Part shown: positions 13,738 through 30,600 of the stretch, one piece after another | Position numbering within the stretch: position 1 is the first letter of the stretch | Layout: each line of letters opens with the position of its first letter | Source of the DNA: Dirofilaria immitis | Lineage: Eukaryota; Nematoda; Chromadorea; Rhabditida; Onchocercidae | Direction: 5' to 3' | Assembly: GCA_024305405.1 (NCBI GenBank) | Contig: JAKNDB010000064.1 | Location: 1,364,001-1,428,000 of the forward strand | DNA: 64,000 nt | Program-made: the position numbers and the translations under genes | Notes under the pieces: model-generated | Told to the model about the DNA's origin: nothing | The model's input: the letters and a program-made list of their open reading frames with translations, nothing else | Database searches by the model: none

Positions 13738-14010
13738 TAAATATTAAATTTGAATAATTAAGTATTCAATTCGAATAATTAAGTATTAAATTAGGGTAAT
13801 TAAATATTAAATTCGAATAATTAAGTATTAAACTGGAATAATTAAATAATAAATTCGAATAATTAAGTATTAAATAGAATAATTAAATGTTTAATTCGAA
13901 TAAATAAATATTAAATTTGAATAATTAAGTATTAAATTAGAATAATTAATATTAAATTAGAATAATTAAATATTAAATTAAAATAATTGAGTATTGAATT
14001 AAAATAGGTA
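13738..14010. repeat. tandem repeat, about 21-base unit (AATTAAGTATTAAATTCGAAT)
   Basis: About 12 diverged copies of a unit of roughly 21 bases centred on AATTAA(G/A)TATTAAATT. It ends in AT-rich unique sequence, and a purine-only tract (GGGAGAGAGGGAGGG-like) follows at about 14105-14180. Confidence 0.88.
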
Positions 14011-14881
14011 TTGATGCAAATTTTAATTATAATTTAAAAATAAATCGCTATATTATTATAAGTGATAAATTTAATTGAATATTTAAAGCATTAAATCGGA
14101 TTTGTAGGAAAACGAGAAAGAAAAAGAAAGAGAAAGAGAGGGAAAGGGAGAGAGGGAGGGAGGGAGGGAGAGGGGAAAGTGAGAAATTAATTCGAAAATG
14201 ATTAATGATGGATAGATCAAATCAAATGATCAATGTGCTTAATTGAATATCCATTTTATATATGTATCATCATATCAAGTATATATATTTTCAATAGTAA
14301 TTATCATTTAATCATTAAATTAATCTGATCGCTTCATATCATCATCAATTTCATCTCTCTCAATCATATCATTTTAAATCAATTCACTCTTGATTGTTCA
14401 TTGAATAACTTTTGATTAAATAATTTTCTATAAATTTTATATGATAAATTTTGAAGAAATAATAATTGAAAATGATGAAAATTATCAATTGATCAAAACT
14501 AAAATATTCATTTTAATATATCATTGATTTGATAATTCGAAATATTTCTCATCGTCTTTTTTTTTTTTTTTTATCAAACAAAAATGTTTTTCTTTTTAAT
14601 ATATTCATTCGACTGAAAAAGATGCAAAATTATTTTATATCTTATTAGTAGTTTCATCCTAAAATTTCACTAAAATAAATTCGAGAATAAGCCTTAATTA
14701 AAATTGATTATTTACACATTTGTTTAAAAACATTCGAGAATATATAAAATATATAATAAGGCTAATCTTATTCGAAATTGATTATTTCGCATTTTTTTCT
14801 TTGCAATATTCAATAATAAAAATTTAAAATCCAAAAATTAAAATTAATCATTCGTATTTAAACATAAAAATTGATTTTATT

Positions 14882-14914
<33 letters not shown>

Positions 14915-15600
14915 AAAAGAAGGAATTTAAAACAAATTTTCTATTTTTGTACTTTGAAATAAAATTAATATGAAATAAACAATTATTTGTTTATCAAATC
15001 AAATTAAGCTCAAACAATCACTTAAAAACATATATATATATATATGAAAAATATATTGAAGTATTGAAATTTTTAAATTTAATTAAAATAAATCGATAAC
15101 ATTTTATTATTCTATTTATTTGATTATTTCCATTGGCAATTAAATTCTTTAGCAATTAAAATAATCAAATTATATCATTATGTTCATCATATAAATATAA
15201 TAAATACCTTCTTGCTAATACCTGTTTCATAATTAATATCTTTTTCCATTTAGCAAAAAATAGGTAAACATTATTTTGCAATTTATTTTCTAATTATCAT
15301 TTTAAATAATTAAATTGATGAAGATTTTAGGATAATCATATTTAAAATGAATAAGGAAAATGAAAAATAAAAAAAAAAAAGAAATGCTATATCAAAATAT
15401 GCCATATAAAATAATGATTAAGAGAATTTTTCCAAATTCAAAATTCCGTATTGATAAACAAATAAATAGATGTTTACTTATTTATTTGTTGTTTTTTCTG
15501 AAAAAAACGCTCAATAAATAGAAATAATTGTTAACTAAAGAAAAAAGAAACTTTTTTCGTATAATATTAACAATTATTTGAATATATACATATATAAGAC
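14011..15600. other. AT-rich gene-free stretch
   Basis: Holds the purine tract at 14105-14180, a GA microsatellite at 14882-14917 and general AT-rich sequence. No exon with plausible splice sites and codon use is seen. Confidence 0.6.
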
Positions 15601-15604
15601 TTGT

Positions 15605-15906
15605 AGATTAGTATTGATACATATATAAAACTTGTAGATTAGTATTGATAAGATTTTTATAGTATTATTGATAAGATATTCTTATAAATAAAAATCTTAA
15701 TTAATCAATTCATATCATAAATGATAAAATGTAATTCTCATTCTCATTTAATGAGAATACATATAAGACTTGCATGTTAGTATTGATAAAATTTTTATAG
15801 CATTATTGATAAAATATTCTTATAAATAAAAATCTTATACTAGGCAATTAATTAATCAATTCATATCATAAATGATAAAATGTAAAATTCTCATTAAATG
15901 ATGCTA
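15605..15906. repeat. duplicated block of about 150 bases
   Basis: A segment beginning with AAGACTTG and containing TTATAAATAAAAATCTTA and CATATCATAAATGATAAAAT occurs at about 15607-15758 and again at 15760-15906. Small differences include an extra ACTAGGCAATTA insertion in the second copy. Confidence 0.8.
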
Positions 15907-15959
15907 ATTAAAATAATGAAAAATTGATAATATTATAGATAAATATTATCAAATCTATT

Positions 15960-17400
15960 ATGTCTCTAAAAATCCATTAAACTTTGACCTGTATTGTTAA
16001 AAATGATTACTTTTCCATTTGATGATATATAATATGAAAATGTCATGAAACAACAACAACTTGCATCCATCGTTAAATTTGATGTCAATTTGCTGAAGGT
16101 CATAAAGATCGAATTATAATTTGGAATAGAATAGTAGCAGCCTATCTTTGAGTGCAAACAAAACGGACAAACACTGTCATCGTCATCTATCACCTGGACG
16201 ATGATAAATTGTCAACTTATATGCGCCGATATAATCAAACATTAATTTCTTCTCAGACACTTTTTGAAAGTGAAACATTCAACATTCAATGATTGTTATA
16301 GGTAACCTTTCGTTTTCTTTTTGTTTTATTTTATTTTAAACAATAGACAGGTAAGATATTTCAAATAATAGACAGGTATGATATTTTCAAACAATATACA
16401 TGCAAGATTTATCATTCTATGATTCTTTCCTATTATTCATTTTCATATTGATGTTTTAAACAATAAATGGATAAGATTTATCATCCTATTATTCTTTCTC
16501 ATTACGCATCATTGTATTAAGTGAAGATTAAATGAAGAGATTATTGAAATAATGAATGAACTAAAAGGTTAAAGGTTAATCTCATATTATAGCTTCAATT
16601 TTCAACACATTGTTAACTCATTTTTTAATCTTTTTGATAATTTTATTTCATTAAAAATTTTCTTTAAATGATTTCTCAAAATTTATTTTTCTTTTTTTTG
16701 ACTATAAATAATAAATTAATTATAATTAATCAATCAATATGCTAATTAGCATATTTATCTAAGATTTAATTAATGAATAAAGCATTTTGCTACCCAAATA
16801 ATAGTCATTTTTAAAACAGATCTAATGTATGATTGTTTTTGATGTAATTTAAACAAAATTCAACCATGTTAAGTGATAATTTTATGCATACAAGGCTTTG
16901 AATTGAAATCAGTCAATCAATTGACCAATCAATCAATCAATCAATCAATCAATTGATCAATTGATCGATCAATCAAATTAATTTAAAATCATTTTAAACT
17001 TCAAAAGAAAGATCCATCCTTTATCCTCTAAACAAGCTCTAATTTGCAAACATTATGACATAAAGAGAGAGAGAGGGACAGAGAGAGAGAGGGACAGAGA
17101 GGAAGAAAGAGAGAAAGAGGGAGAGGGAAAGGAATGAAATGCAATCGATTTATATTAAAAAAAAAAGGAGAGAGTAGAGTTGAAAAAGTGGAGGGAGAAA
17201 AGAAGGAGGAGGAAAAAGAAAAGATGAGGAAAGAGGAGGAAAAGGAAGAGGAAGAGAATGGAAAAGGTAACTATCTCGTAAGCCGCAAACCAATAATTCA
17301 TTCATTCACCTCTGCCCTCTCAAATCTTCCTGGCCAAGATGTTTGTCTAGGTGTCTAGGCCGAGCGAAATGTTTGTCATTGAGGACAAGTTAAAGCAATC
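15960..17400. other. intergenic stretch, slightly more complex than its surroundings
   Basis: Positions 15966-16260 and 17270-17390 are less repetitive than the flanks. The minus-strand frame at 15966-16193 would give a Cys- and Ser-containing 75-residue peptide, but I see no partner exon. Tandem CAATAGACAGGTA-like phrases lie at 16340-16400, (CAAT)n at 16910-16970 and a purine tract at 17060-17260. No gene is called. Confidence 0.5.
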
Positions 17401-18134
17401 TTTGATTATATGCTTTTTCTTTTTCTTTTATAAATATTCTGATATTGATGAATATTGTTTTTCTTTTACCATGTTCAATACTTGAATACATAAATATAAC
17501 GATTATTTAAGTATTCGATATATCGTTAAATTTAATATCAAAAATTAATGCTTTTCATATTGTTATCTTTAAAAAATTGTATTAACGACATTTTTAAATA
17601 TTTTAAACAAAATTATTCATCAAAAAAGAAATGATAAATTACCAAAAATTATCTTATCATTATATTGATATTTATTATCTTCTCTTATCATTATGTTTAA
17701 AAATTTAATTACTTCAACAAATTATTCATTTTACAATAATTACATAGGGCTAATACAGTCAATATATGATTGATGATTAATTTTATTGAATTGAAACTTT
17801 TTTTTCCTTTTTTCTCTCTTCTTCTTCAACTTTTATCAAATAACATTTTGGTTTTCGAAATGATAAAAGAAGGAATATTCTTTTTTTCCTCCCCCTCCTC
17901 ATTGTTTTTATTTATCGAAAGTTAAAAAATTTTGACTAAGCTATATGTGAAGTGTAAATCGCAAGGGAATTTCTATTGATGAGATTTTTGAATGAAAGCA
18001 AAAAAAAGAAACCTTTAAAAAAAAAAAGGCCTAGTTATGGCATATATATAAGGCCTGTAATTGACATCTTCTTCGTTTACATATATACAAAGAAGTTAAA
18101 TCTTTCTAAAATTTATATACATATTTTAATAAAA

Positions 18135-18620
18135 TAATATTGGCAAAGAACGAAAAAAAAAAAATGTTAAAAATCTTTTGCGTGCCTAAATGTTAAATAC
18201 GTGACAAATTTTACATCCATTTTTTTTTTGCTAAATCTTTAAAACAAATGATAATAATTTATTTATAACCTTTAACCTTTTTTCATCTTCTGATTTAATA
18301 ATATATGAAAAATGTGTGTATATATATTTAAATGATATTGGCGAAGAAAAAAAATGTTAAAAATCTTTTGCGTGCATAAATGTTAAATACGTGACAAATT
18401 TTATATCCATTTAAATTTTTTTTTTTGCTATTTTTACTAAGCCTTTAAAACAAATGATAATAATTTATTTATAACCTTTGACGACAATAATTTATTTATA
18501 ACCTTTGACCTTTTTCATTTTTGTTTGAATAATATACGAGAAATATTTTAATCTTACAAATTTCAATTTATTTATAACCTTTGACCTTTTTCATTTTTTT
18601 GATTCAATAATATACGAGGA
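18135..18620. repeat. tandem repeat with about 198-base period
   Basis: The block ATGTTAAAAATCTTTTGCGT...AAATACGTGACAAATTTTA occurs at about 18163 and about 18355. It is followed each time by AAACAAATGATAATAATTTA and TTATAACCTTT. The TTTATTTATAACCTTTGAC tail repeats twice more, to about 18620. Confidence 0.85.
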
Positions 18621-20280
18621 ATATTCTAATCATACAAATTTCATGAAATTTTTTTATTTAACCTTTTTTTTCATTTATTAATTTTCTAATAGCGATGAAT
18701 ATTTTTTTGTTGAATGCAATAATTTCATAAAAGTTATTCTTATTTTATATTTATTAGTAAAAAATAATATATTAATTCGTGTTGACCTTTGACTTTTCTC
18801 ATTTATTTAATCGAATAATAAATGATAGCAATGAATATTTTAACATATAATTTTTATGAAATTTTCAATCTCTTCTTTTTCTTTTTTTTTATATAGCAAA
18901 TTCATAAAGTATTCATCATTATATATATATATATGTTCATTTCAAAATTTCATGAAATGATAGATTGATGAAAAAAAAAAAAATTTTCTTTTTTCTTCTT
19001 CTTCTTCCTTCTTCTTCGTCTTCTTTCGTCTTTTTTTTTCTTTTAGAAATATCGGTAAATAAATTTGGTAATTTGAAAAATTTTTAAGTAAATTGATTGT
19101 GTAAATTGCTTGTTGAAAGGTTATTCTTGCTGGTCGAAAATCGAAAAGTACGCTTTTTTTTCAATTTTCATTTCCATTCCAGAATATTCGTTAAATGAAC
19201 TTGTCAACCTTTTACTTCATATATTCCAATCATATCAAATATTTATTTCATTTTTTTTTAACCTATACCTGTATTTTATTTTAAATAACACGAATGTACT
19301 AGTAAACAAAACTAAATTTATCATATATTGTTATTTAATAATTAATAAGATGGATAAAAAAAAGAGAAAATTTTTTTTTTTTATCAATCCATTGATTAGA
19401 TCAGTAATGAAAAAAAAAGTTCTAAATTTTCAGCTTATCAGTAAATAAAATGGATAAAATGATTTTATTATTCATATTGAAGTTTGGCTTAATTGATGTA
19501 AATTTATTGAAATATTAAAAACTAACATTTAATGATAATATTTGCTTTTCCTAAAAAAAAAAAAAAACGAACACACAAAAAATAGTAAAAAATTTTTATT
19601 ATACTGATAAGCTGAAATTCAAAAATTTCCTGCATGATTGTGAATGATTATGAATTGTTACATAATATAAAACTTATCATTGTTAAATATATCTAATATC
19701 AGTTGAATGATGATATCAATTATCATGTTAATACAATATTATCATTATATTGGTATTTTCCTAATTTACAAACAACATATATTTTTATGATAGCTAAGAT
19801 GATACATACAATATATATATATATATATTAATGTACGAACTATATGTATCCAAAATGTAAATGCAAATAATTGTTGATTGAGGTAGATAATCGAGATAGG
19901 GAAAATATTCAGGAGTATTGTCATAAATAAAAATGTATATACATCTCTCTCTCTCTCTCTCTCTTTATGCTTCTTTTTTTCTCATTTAATGCAATTTTTC
20001 TATACTTTTACCGTTTTTATATATACATATATATCTTTCAATGCTATCATTAAAAAAAAGAATGATAAAACCTGAATCTTTCTTCCTGATAATCAGACAG
20101 ACTGGTTTTTCTTTTTTCCTTTTTTTTCTTCTTTTTCTGATGATTGAAAAAACTATCACTGCAATTGGAAGAATTATTAAATGTCAGGTAAAATTAACCT
20201 GAAATAAATTCATCAATCCTATAATGATTATTCAATTATACTTTCAATACTCTTTTCAATTAAAATTAATCAATTTAATA
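18621..20280. other. AT-rich gene-free stretch
   Basis: Contains TTC/TCG runs at 18995-19042, poly-A and poly-T runs and a CT tract at 19944-19965. The 112-residue frame at 19110-19448 is Phe/Leu/Ile/Asn-rich and has no recognisable domain. No gene is called. Confidence 0.55.
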
Positions 20281-20339
20281 CTCACATACATACATACATA
20301 TATAACATACATAATCATACAATCTTAATTATTTTATAT

Positions 20340-20990
20340 ATCTTATCACTAAAGATTAAATAATTTAGTAACTAAATTTTATCTTTTATTATTATTATTA
20401 TTGTTAAAGTAAATCACTTTTATCCTAATTTAATTGATGAAATAATTGAATAATCAATTTTGCATTGTTATAAAAATTTTAATCATTCAATAATTGCTTC
20501 ATCTTGTCATAGCATAAATAACCTTATCATATCAATAAATATTAATAATTCAATAAAAAAAGAGAGAATCGTTTCACTTTATCATAAACTGAATAATTCA
20601 CTAACAATTTTATCTTATCATTAGAAATTAAATAATTTACTAATAGCTTTATTTTATCATAAAGATTTAATAATTCAATAATTACTTGTCTTATCCTAGT
20701 GATTAAATAATTCAATAATCATTTTTACTTTACTAGAATGATTAAAATAATTCAATAATCATTTGCCTTATCATTAATGATTAAATAACTGATTAATCAT
20801 TTTTACTTTACTGCAATGATTAAATAGTTCAATAATTATTTGCCCTACCATTAATGATTAAAGAATTCAATAATCTTTTTCATTTTAAACTGCAATGATT
20901 AAACAATTTAAATAATCACTTGCTTTATCATAAAAATTAGCTCATTCGTTAATCATTTATTTTATCATTAAATGTTAAATGATTGATTAG
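20340..20990. repeat. degenerate repeat of AATGATTAAATAATTCAATAAT, about 40-55 base spacing
   Basis: The phrase (A/T)TTAAATAATTCAATAATCA alternates with CTTTATCATTA about a dozen times, with considerable divergence. This looks like an old minisatellite. Confidence 0.75.
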
Positions 20991-21780
20991 AATATTTTAC
21001 CCAATTTCTATTATTAATTTATATCTTAAATTTTAACATATATTAAGTATTATGTATCAAATCAATATCACTATAGGTTATTATATATCAATATCACTAT
21101 ATGTTATTATATATCAATATCAATATCAGTATATATATATTATATATCAATATCAGTATGAATATATATATATATATTGATATGAAGTCATTGAACTATG
21201 TATGTATCTATTAAAAAGATAGGGAAAATATATTGCACCTCGTAATCTTCACATCACTCTCTCTGAGAATCCGACGATTTTCCGTCGTCATCGTCGTCGT
21301 CGATACGTTCGCATGTCTCTCTCATTTTCAATAATATTCAAAAATGCCCACAACTGTAGTAATACATCGATGACCTTCATCGTAGTTCATTTCATCTCCT
21401 TTAAATTTATCTATTACTGTCCATTCATCCCTTTCCTCCCCCTCCCTCCCCCTTCTTCCACCCCCTTCCACCATCATTGCCCTCTTGAACGAGAATATGA
21501 ATATATCTTATCAATAAGGGGCAATATTCTCGAATTTTTCAACCTATACCTATACCGATAATGAGATATTGATAGTATTTGATCTCGTCTAATAATATCA
21601 TTTGCTTTTATAAAATTGAAATTTTATAAAAAAATTATAAATTATTTTAATGTATCATTGAATCTATTGATTTATTGCAAATAGGATAAATATGATTGAT
21701 TAATTTATCGTCAGCATAATTGCATAATTGTTTGATTAATAATATTTTTATGTTATTACTAATTAATCATTTATGCTGAT

Positions 21781-24060
<2,280 letters not shown>

Positions 24061-24077
24061 TCATTACTTACGTTTTT

Positions 24078-24320
24078 CACGTTTTTCAAAATGTTCCATA
24101 TTTTTATATGCAGTAATGCGTCAACTTTTCACGTTTTTCAATATATTCCATATTTTTATATGCAGTAATGCGTCAACTTTTCACGTTTTTCAAAATGTTT
24201 CTATTTTTATATGCAGTAATTCGTTAACTTTCCACGTTTTTCAAAATATCCCATATTTTTGTACGCAATAACGCGTTAGCTTTTCACGTTTTTCAAAATA
24301 TTCCATATGCGACAATGCGT
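24078..24320. repeat. tandem repeat, 52-base unit, about 4.7 copies
   Basis: CACGTTTTTCA recurs at 24078, 24130, 24182, 24233 and 24285, a 51-52 base period. Each copy holds ATATGCAGTAATGCGTCAAC or a variant. The frame through it repeats because of the array; no signal or domain is seen. Confidence 0.92.
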
Positions 24321-24639
24321 GAATTACATGAAATTACGTGAATAAAAGTTCATGACGTTAGTTTTATATTGGAATAAAAAGTAAGATAAAAATTATAGGA
24401 ATGAGTAATTTATAAGTGAAAAATAATGAAAAAGAAAAGAGGATTGAAATGACGTTATCAATCATTGAAATTTATCATAGGCGGAAGATAAAAGGAACTT
24501 TGCTAGATTTGTTTTTGATAATTTTATTTACAATTTGATATAGTATTTGTGAAATTTAATGTTTCAATCAATTAAATACAACTTTTTTTTCCTTTTTTTT
24601 CTAAAGGGATCGAAAAATACGAAAAACAATCGCAACTTA

Positions 24640-25075
24640 TTTTTGCGTCGTATTTTATCTTTCGCTATTTTTTTACGTCATATTAATTGATATCTGTTGC
24701 TATTTTTTTACATCATATTTATGCTATTGCTACCTTTTTTTACATCGTATTTATGCTGTCGCTATTTTTTACGTCGTATTTATATTTTATCTTTCGCTAT
24801 TTTTTTTACGTCATATTTTTATCTTTCGATAGTTTTTTTACATCGTATTTATGCTATTGCTACTTTTTTACATCGTATTTATGCTGTCGCTATTTTTCGT
24901 ATTGATATCTTTCGCTGTTTTTTACATCGTATTTATATTTTATCTTTCGCTATTTTTACGTCGTATTTATGCTATCGGTATTTTTTTTTACGCGTATTTA
25001 TATCTATCGCTATTACGTCGTATTTATATCTATCGCTATTACGTCGTATTTAAATCTTTCGCTATTTATTTTCAT
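24640..25075. repeat. short tandem repeat of TTACGTCGTATTTATGCTATCG type
   Basis: About 14 copies of a 25-45 base unit built from TTTTTTACGTCGTATTTAT and (A/C)TATCGCTAT. The long overlapping frames in all three phases (Tyr-, Phe- and Leu-rich) are translations of the repeat. Confidence 0.9.
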
Positions 25076-25634
25076 AATAGCAATTATTGTTTCAAATAAT
25101 TATTAATTAAATAAAAATCATAATTATCCGTATGATATAATTATATTCTATTCGAAGTTGAAAAAAATTTTCTTTTTTTTATTTACTTCCTTTATTTTAT
25201 TCATTTTACATTTCAGATATATCAGCAAATTTTCTACAATTTCTTATCGAAAATCAAAAAATTTCTTGTAATCTGAGAGACGAAACATTCGAGGAAGAAA
25301 GAGAGAGAGAGAGAGAAAAAAAAAGAGAACGTTGGAATATTGTCGAAGTGTCAACGATACTATATATATATATTTTTTTGCTAAATCTATTTACCTATTG
25401 ATACTATCGTTCAAACTTGCTTATTAGCTTTCAACAACAATTCAGCAATTTCATCTAATTCATTCACTGTTAATTTATATTTACACAAATACGCTTGTGT
25501 GTCTTTATTTTTTTTTTGTTTTGTTTTTTGTATCTTACATAGAAGCCTTAAAAAGGCAAATTGCGATCGGTGTTTAGAATTAAAATTTCTAAAATTATAA
25601 ACTGAAGAAGTGAAGTGTAGTAGAAGAATTAGTT

Positions 25635-27599
25635 ATGGATACATCCGATAGCAATGCAAATGATAATGAAACAACACAACAAAGTCCAAGTTCCGAAGAT
25701 TGTACCAGTTCCAATGATCCTGGGTAATCATTTAATAATATCATCATCTAATTAACTTTTTCAATTAATCATATATTAAAGAATAAAAAAAACAACAACA
25801 ACAACAATATTTTTATTTATTTGAAAAATTTTTATTTATTTTTTCCTAAATTTAATTAATCCATCAAATATAATAATTAGTAAATAAGCGATAAAAAATG
25901 CTTATCAATTATAAAAAATGCTTATCAATTATAAAAATGTTTATCAATTATAAAAAGTGCTTATCAATTATAAAATTGCTTATCAATTATAAAAATTCTT
26001 GTCAATTATAAAAAAATGCTTATCAATTATAAAAAAATGCTTATCAATTATAAAAATGCTTATCAATTATAAAAAATGCTTATCAATTATAAAAATGCTT
26101 ATCAATCATAAATAATGCTTATCACTTATAAAAATACTGATCGATTATAAAAATGCTTATCAATTACAAAAATGCTTATCAATTGTAAAAAAATGCTTAT
26201 CAGTTATATTTGCCTGAAACATTCCATCATTTGAGATAGCAATACCTGTCTTATCTTTTATGTTAAAAAAAAATTAAAGTAATAGGTAAGTTTATTTACA
26301 TATATTAATCATATTTGTTATGAAAAAAATAACAAATAACTGATAAGCATTAAATAACTGATAAGCATTAAATAAATAAAATACATTTGGAACAATTTCT
26401 TTTTTTTTAATTTTTCTGTTTTATATTTTAAAAAAATTATTAAATTATTTACCAATCAAAGTATTTTAAAATGTTATTAATATTAGTAATAAGACAAATA
26501 AGAAAAATAACATTTAATTAATATCATTAAAATCGGAAAAAATATATTGAACATTTCCTGTGACAATTGATTAGAAATTTGAGCATAGAATTTTTGATTA
26601 ATATAAAATGATGAAGTGATAGTGTTAACATTTGACAATGACAACTTTTTGTAAACATTTTATGTCAACAAATTATTATTTATATAAAAGAATGTTTGTT
26701 TTTTTTGAAAAAAGAAATCAATTTTTGAGAGAAAAAATTGATTTTATTTTAGCAAAATGTTTATTGGTGGTCTTAGTTGGCAAACAACCGCCGGTAAGTT
26801 ATAACTATTTTTGAATGTATGCATTTTTAAATTGATAAATGATAAATTGAAATAATTGAGTAGCAATTACAATAAAATACGGAAGGCATTTATATCAATT
26901 AAGTTTTACTTTTATTAAAACTTTTTTAAATCTTATTTTAAAACTTTTTTTAGATTTTATTTTTATAATTTTTGCCTATTTAATTACATCTAATTAACCC
27001 AAATTTTTAATTATATTCGAATTGCAATATTGTAATTGCATAATTAAATTCGAATTCGATAAAAAAGTACGATTTGAAATATTTAAATATAAATTATATA
27101 ATTAGAATATTGAGCGAAAAATTTCTCTCTTTTATAATTATAATAGCTAAATTTGATGTTCAAATTAAGATAATTCAATGATATGATAGGAAAAAAGGCA
27201 TATATAAAAAGATATTTACTGTAAAATTTTAGGAAAATTCAAAGTATTAAATTTCTTTAAATTTTGGCATTATTTTTAATTTAAATTTTTGAGTCAATTC
27301 TTTTTCAAAATTTATCATAAATATCTTTATCATAAATATCAATAAAATTTATAAAAATGCCATTATGTTTATTTATTTTTATTTTTTAATTAATCTAAAT
27401 TAAATTGTTTCGCTGTAATTTTTTATCTTTTCTCGAAAAAATTTTAGAAGGATTACGAGACTATTTTGGTAAATTTGGTGAAGTAAATGAATGTATGGTA
27501 ATGAGGGATCCAGCAACAAAAGGGCCAGGTAATTTATTTTTTTGATTTTTTATTTATTTATTTGTTTTTTTTCAATTTTTATTTCTTTCACTATTTTTC

Positions 27600-27632
<33 letters not shown>

Positions 27633-30600
27633 GTTTTTTTCTCTCATATTTAATGATGCATTTTCTTTCTTTTTTCTTTTTTTTTAAATTATCATTTTGA
27701 TTATAATTTCTGAAATAGAATGCTATTTTAATCGTAAATTATTATTATTTTTGATGATCCATTTTGAATATATTTCATTTTTAGAGGTTTTGGTTTTATA
27801 ACATTTACCGATCCGGCAAGTGTTGATAAGGTCTTAGCACAAGAGCAGCATGAATTAGATGGTAAAAAAGTAAGCATTTTATTTCTCCCTCTTATTTGAA
27901 TATAAATTAACATTTAAAACTATAATAATAAATAAATATATAGATATAGATATATTTATTATCATAACCTATATGATAATAAAGGCAATATTTTGAGCAC
28001 ATTTTTATTCTTTCTTTTTTTTTTGCTCAAATTATTTCCCTTTTCTCGAAGCAAAAAAAATGCTTAAATATTTTAGAATAAAATTAAGCTAAAAATAGAA
28101 GTAATTTTAGGAAAGAAAATAAAAATAAAGTAAAAATGAAATGTGTTACTTTTTTAAATGCTCAATTAGAACTTTTTTTCTCCCAATATTTTCTATTAAA
28201 ATTATCTAATTTTTTTTTTTTTAAAGACATATATTTAAAATAAAAATTTTAGTCTTACTGTGTATATAAAAATTTTATTCAAAAAATTTTTTTTTATTAG
28301 ATTGATCCAAAAGTCGCATTTCCAAAGAAAACACAACCAAAGGTTAGTTAAATTTATTCTCTTATATTGTTGTTTGAAAAATAATAAATTTCATGCTTTT
28401 TGTTTTTGTTTTTTGAAAAAATGATTATTTGTAAAAGAATAATATTATATCTAGAAGATACTTCTGATTATAAATGATAAGTTTAGGATTATGATAGCAA
28501 TGCATTGTATATATTTATTTCAAAAATATATTAAAATTTATCAATGCATGATTATGTCTTTCTGATTAAATCAAAATTTAAGTCTTATTTTATTTCCATC
28601 TATCATTTTTGAATGAATAATTTTAGCCATAATTGTTTGTCATTTTTAATCCTTCAAAATTATCCATATTTTTAATCTTACTAGGGTTTTTTTTATTTTT
28701 CAATTATTTCAAAAAAAAAAAAGAATCATTTATTAGAAGTCTCCATCTTTTTTTTTTTGTATTTATTAATAATTTCAATTAATTCGAATAGTTTACAATC
28801 ATTTATTTATTTTTTCATCATTATTTTATATCATATTTGTGATTACGATAATTTTAGATAGAAGCTTACCCATAATAAATTAAGTTACTTAACCTCCTTC
28901 CTTTACAAGAGAAATTTTAGATCTTGTTTGTAAATTAGTAGGCTTTGGTGATACACATGATAAGTTGATATGATATATAAGTGGCAATATGGTGGTGCTC
29001 TTAATGACCATCTTCCAACAACTGTATTTGTTGGTGACTATAGTAAGCAGCTTTTTTATTGTATCAAAAGGATAACTTGATTTGCTTGAGAGGAATAATA
29101 AGTAAATTAGAAAAGCTTGGATTAACAGTTCAAGAGATATTGAAGTTTAGAAATAAACTTGGAGATACCGCTTTAATTCAAGGTAAGATAGATATAGTGC
29201 GTTTTCTCTTGTTACAAGGTGTTGATACTAAAGTGGTCAATCATAGTCTCAAATTTTCTATTGATATAGCAATTGAAAAAGAATGGATTGATATGGTAAA
29301 TGCAATTGCTGAAATGATGCCGTGTTTTTTGGAGCATAAAGAAGTAGACAGTTAAGAAAGTCTAGGAGACTATTTTGTCTTGTTCTTTTCAACATGACTA
29401 TTTAAAACTCTAAGTGAATCAATAATGCTAAAACGAAGATATTTCGCGTTTGCTTATTGATTTGATAAAGTTACTACCTGTCCCAAGGTTTTAAGCACAG
29501 AATCAATTTCACACTCCCCGTCATGGACTATATAACTGGGTTTATGCATAAAAACTATAAAGAACACTTATCAGCGCTACAAAATTTATTAGAGTTAGAA
29601 TTAAGGAATTTAACATATCAATCCTTAACTCTATCCCATATGCAGGAGCCCTGCAATTTATGTATGAAGTTATTTTTTACTGCAAATGAGTAAAATCCTA
29701 TTGGGCTAAACTTAATGAGATAAAAAATAGGCGCAGATAAGTAGTGTAACAGTTACGGTAATATTTGATTTTCGCTAAATACAGTAATACTTGATTCGCA
29801 CTGTATTCTCATTCATCAATTCGATGATATATCAAAATTTAGTAATCTTTAAATTCTTTTCAACAGAATGCTCTATTTTTAACTATTTTAAAGGAATTAA
29901 TATCATTGTGTTATGAGGGAGAAACAATAATAATAATAATGATATATGAATCATTGCTCTAATTTAAGTAATTATTAATAATTATGATCTGTTATCAATT
30001 GATAATTATGATATTGATGATAGTATTAAATTTTGTTACGATACAGTACATTAAATGATAAAAAAGCTAAAAATGATAATATTTGTTTGTTTTTTTTTTA
30101 AAGTTTTAGATTTCAAAAAATTAAACCAAATAAAGTTCTTTTTCCTTCCTTCCTTTTTTTTCAAAAGTTAGGAAATGAAAAGATATTAAAAGTACGACGA
30201 AATATTGTTTTTTTTTCTGTATTTCTCTCAAAATATCATAATATTGAGGTGGAAAAGATAGTTGAAAAATTAGAAAAAAGCATAATAAGCAAATTTTTGA
30301 TTACAGATTCAAGAGCTTTTAGAAATTCTTCTGATCTTCGAGAGCAGCAATATAAGGGATTAGAAATAATGGAAATTTTAAGGATTATTTAAAAGGAAAA
30401 GAAGAGAAGGAAGAGTTTTTAAGCATATACTTTATATATGATTAATTATGAAGGCTTTCATTTTCTTCCAAACGATATATTCAAGAAAATTTACTTCTTG
30501 GCTCTTCCTTGGCTCTTTCTTTGCTGGAATTATTAGTTTAGACTGAAAATTGAAGAAACTCAATTTTATCAAATCCTTAAAGAATTGCTATTTCTTTTCT

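Noticed and set aside
15966..16193. 75-residue Cys-containing minus-strand frame
   Set aside because: No splice partner, domain or codon support; kept only as a note in the intergenic description.
19110..19448. 112-residue plus-strand frame
   Set aside because: Composition is that of random AT-rich DNA and no motif is seen.
24687..25099. Three overlapping Tyr/Phe/Leu-rich frames
   Set aside because: All arise from one short tandem repeat.
25900..26210. Regular short repeats considered as a CRISPR array
   Set aside because: Units are contiguous with no unique spacers, and the array lies in a nematode intron.
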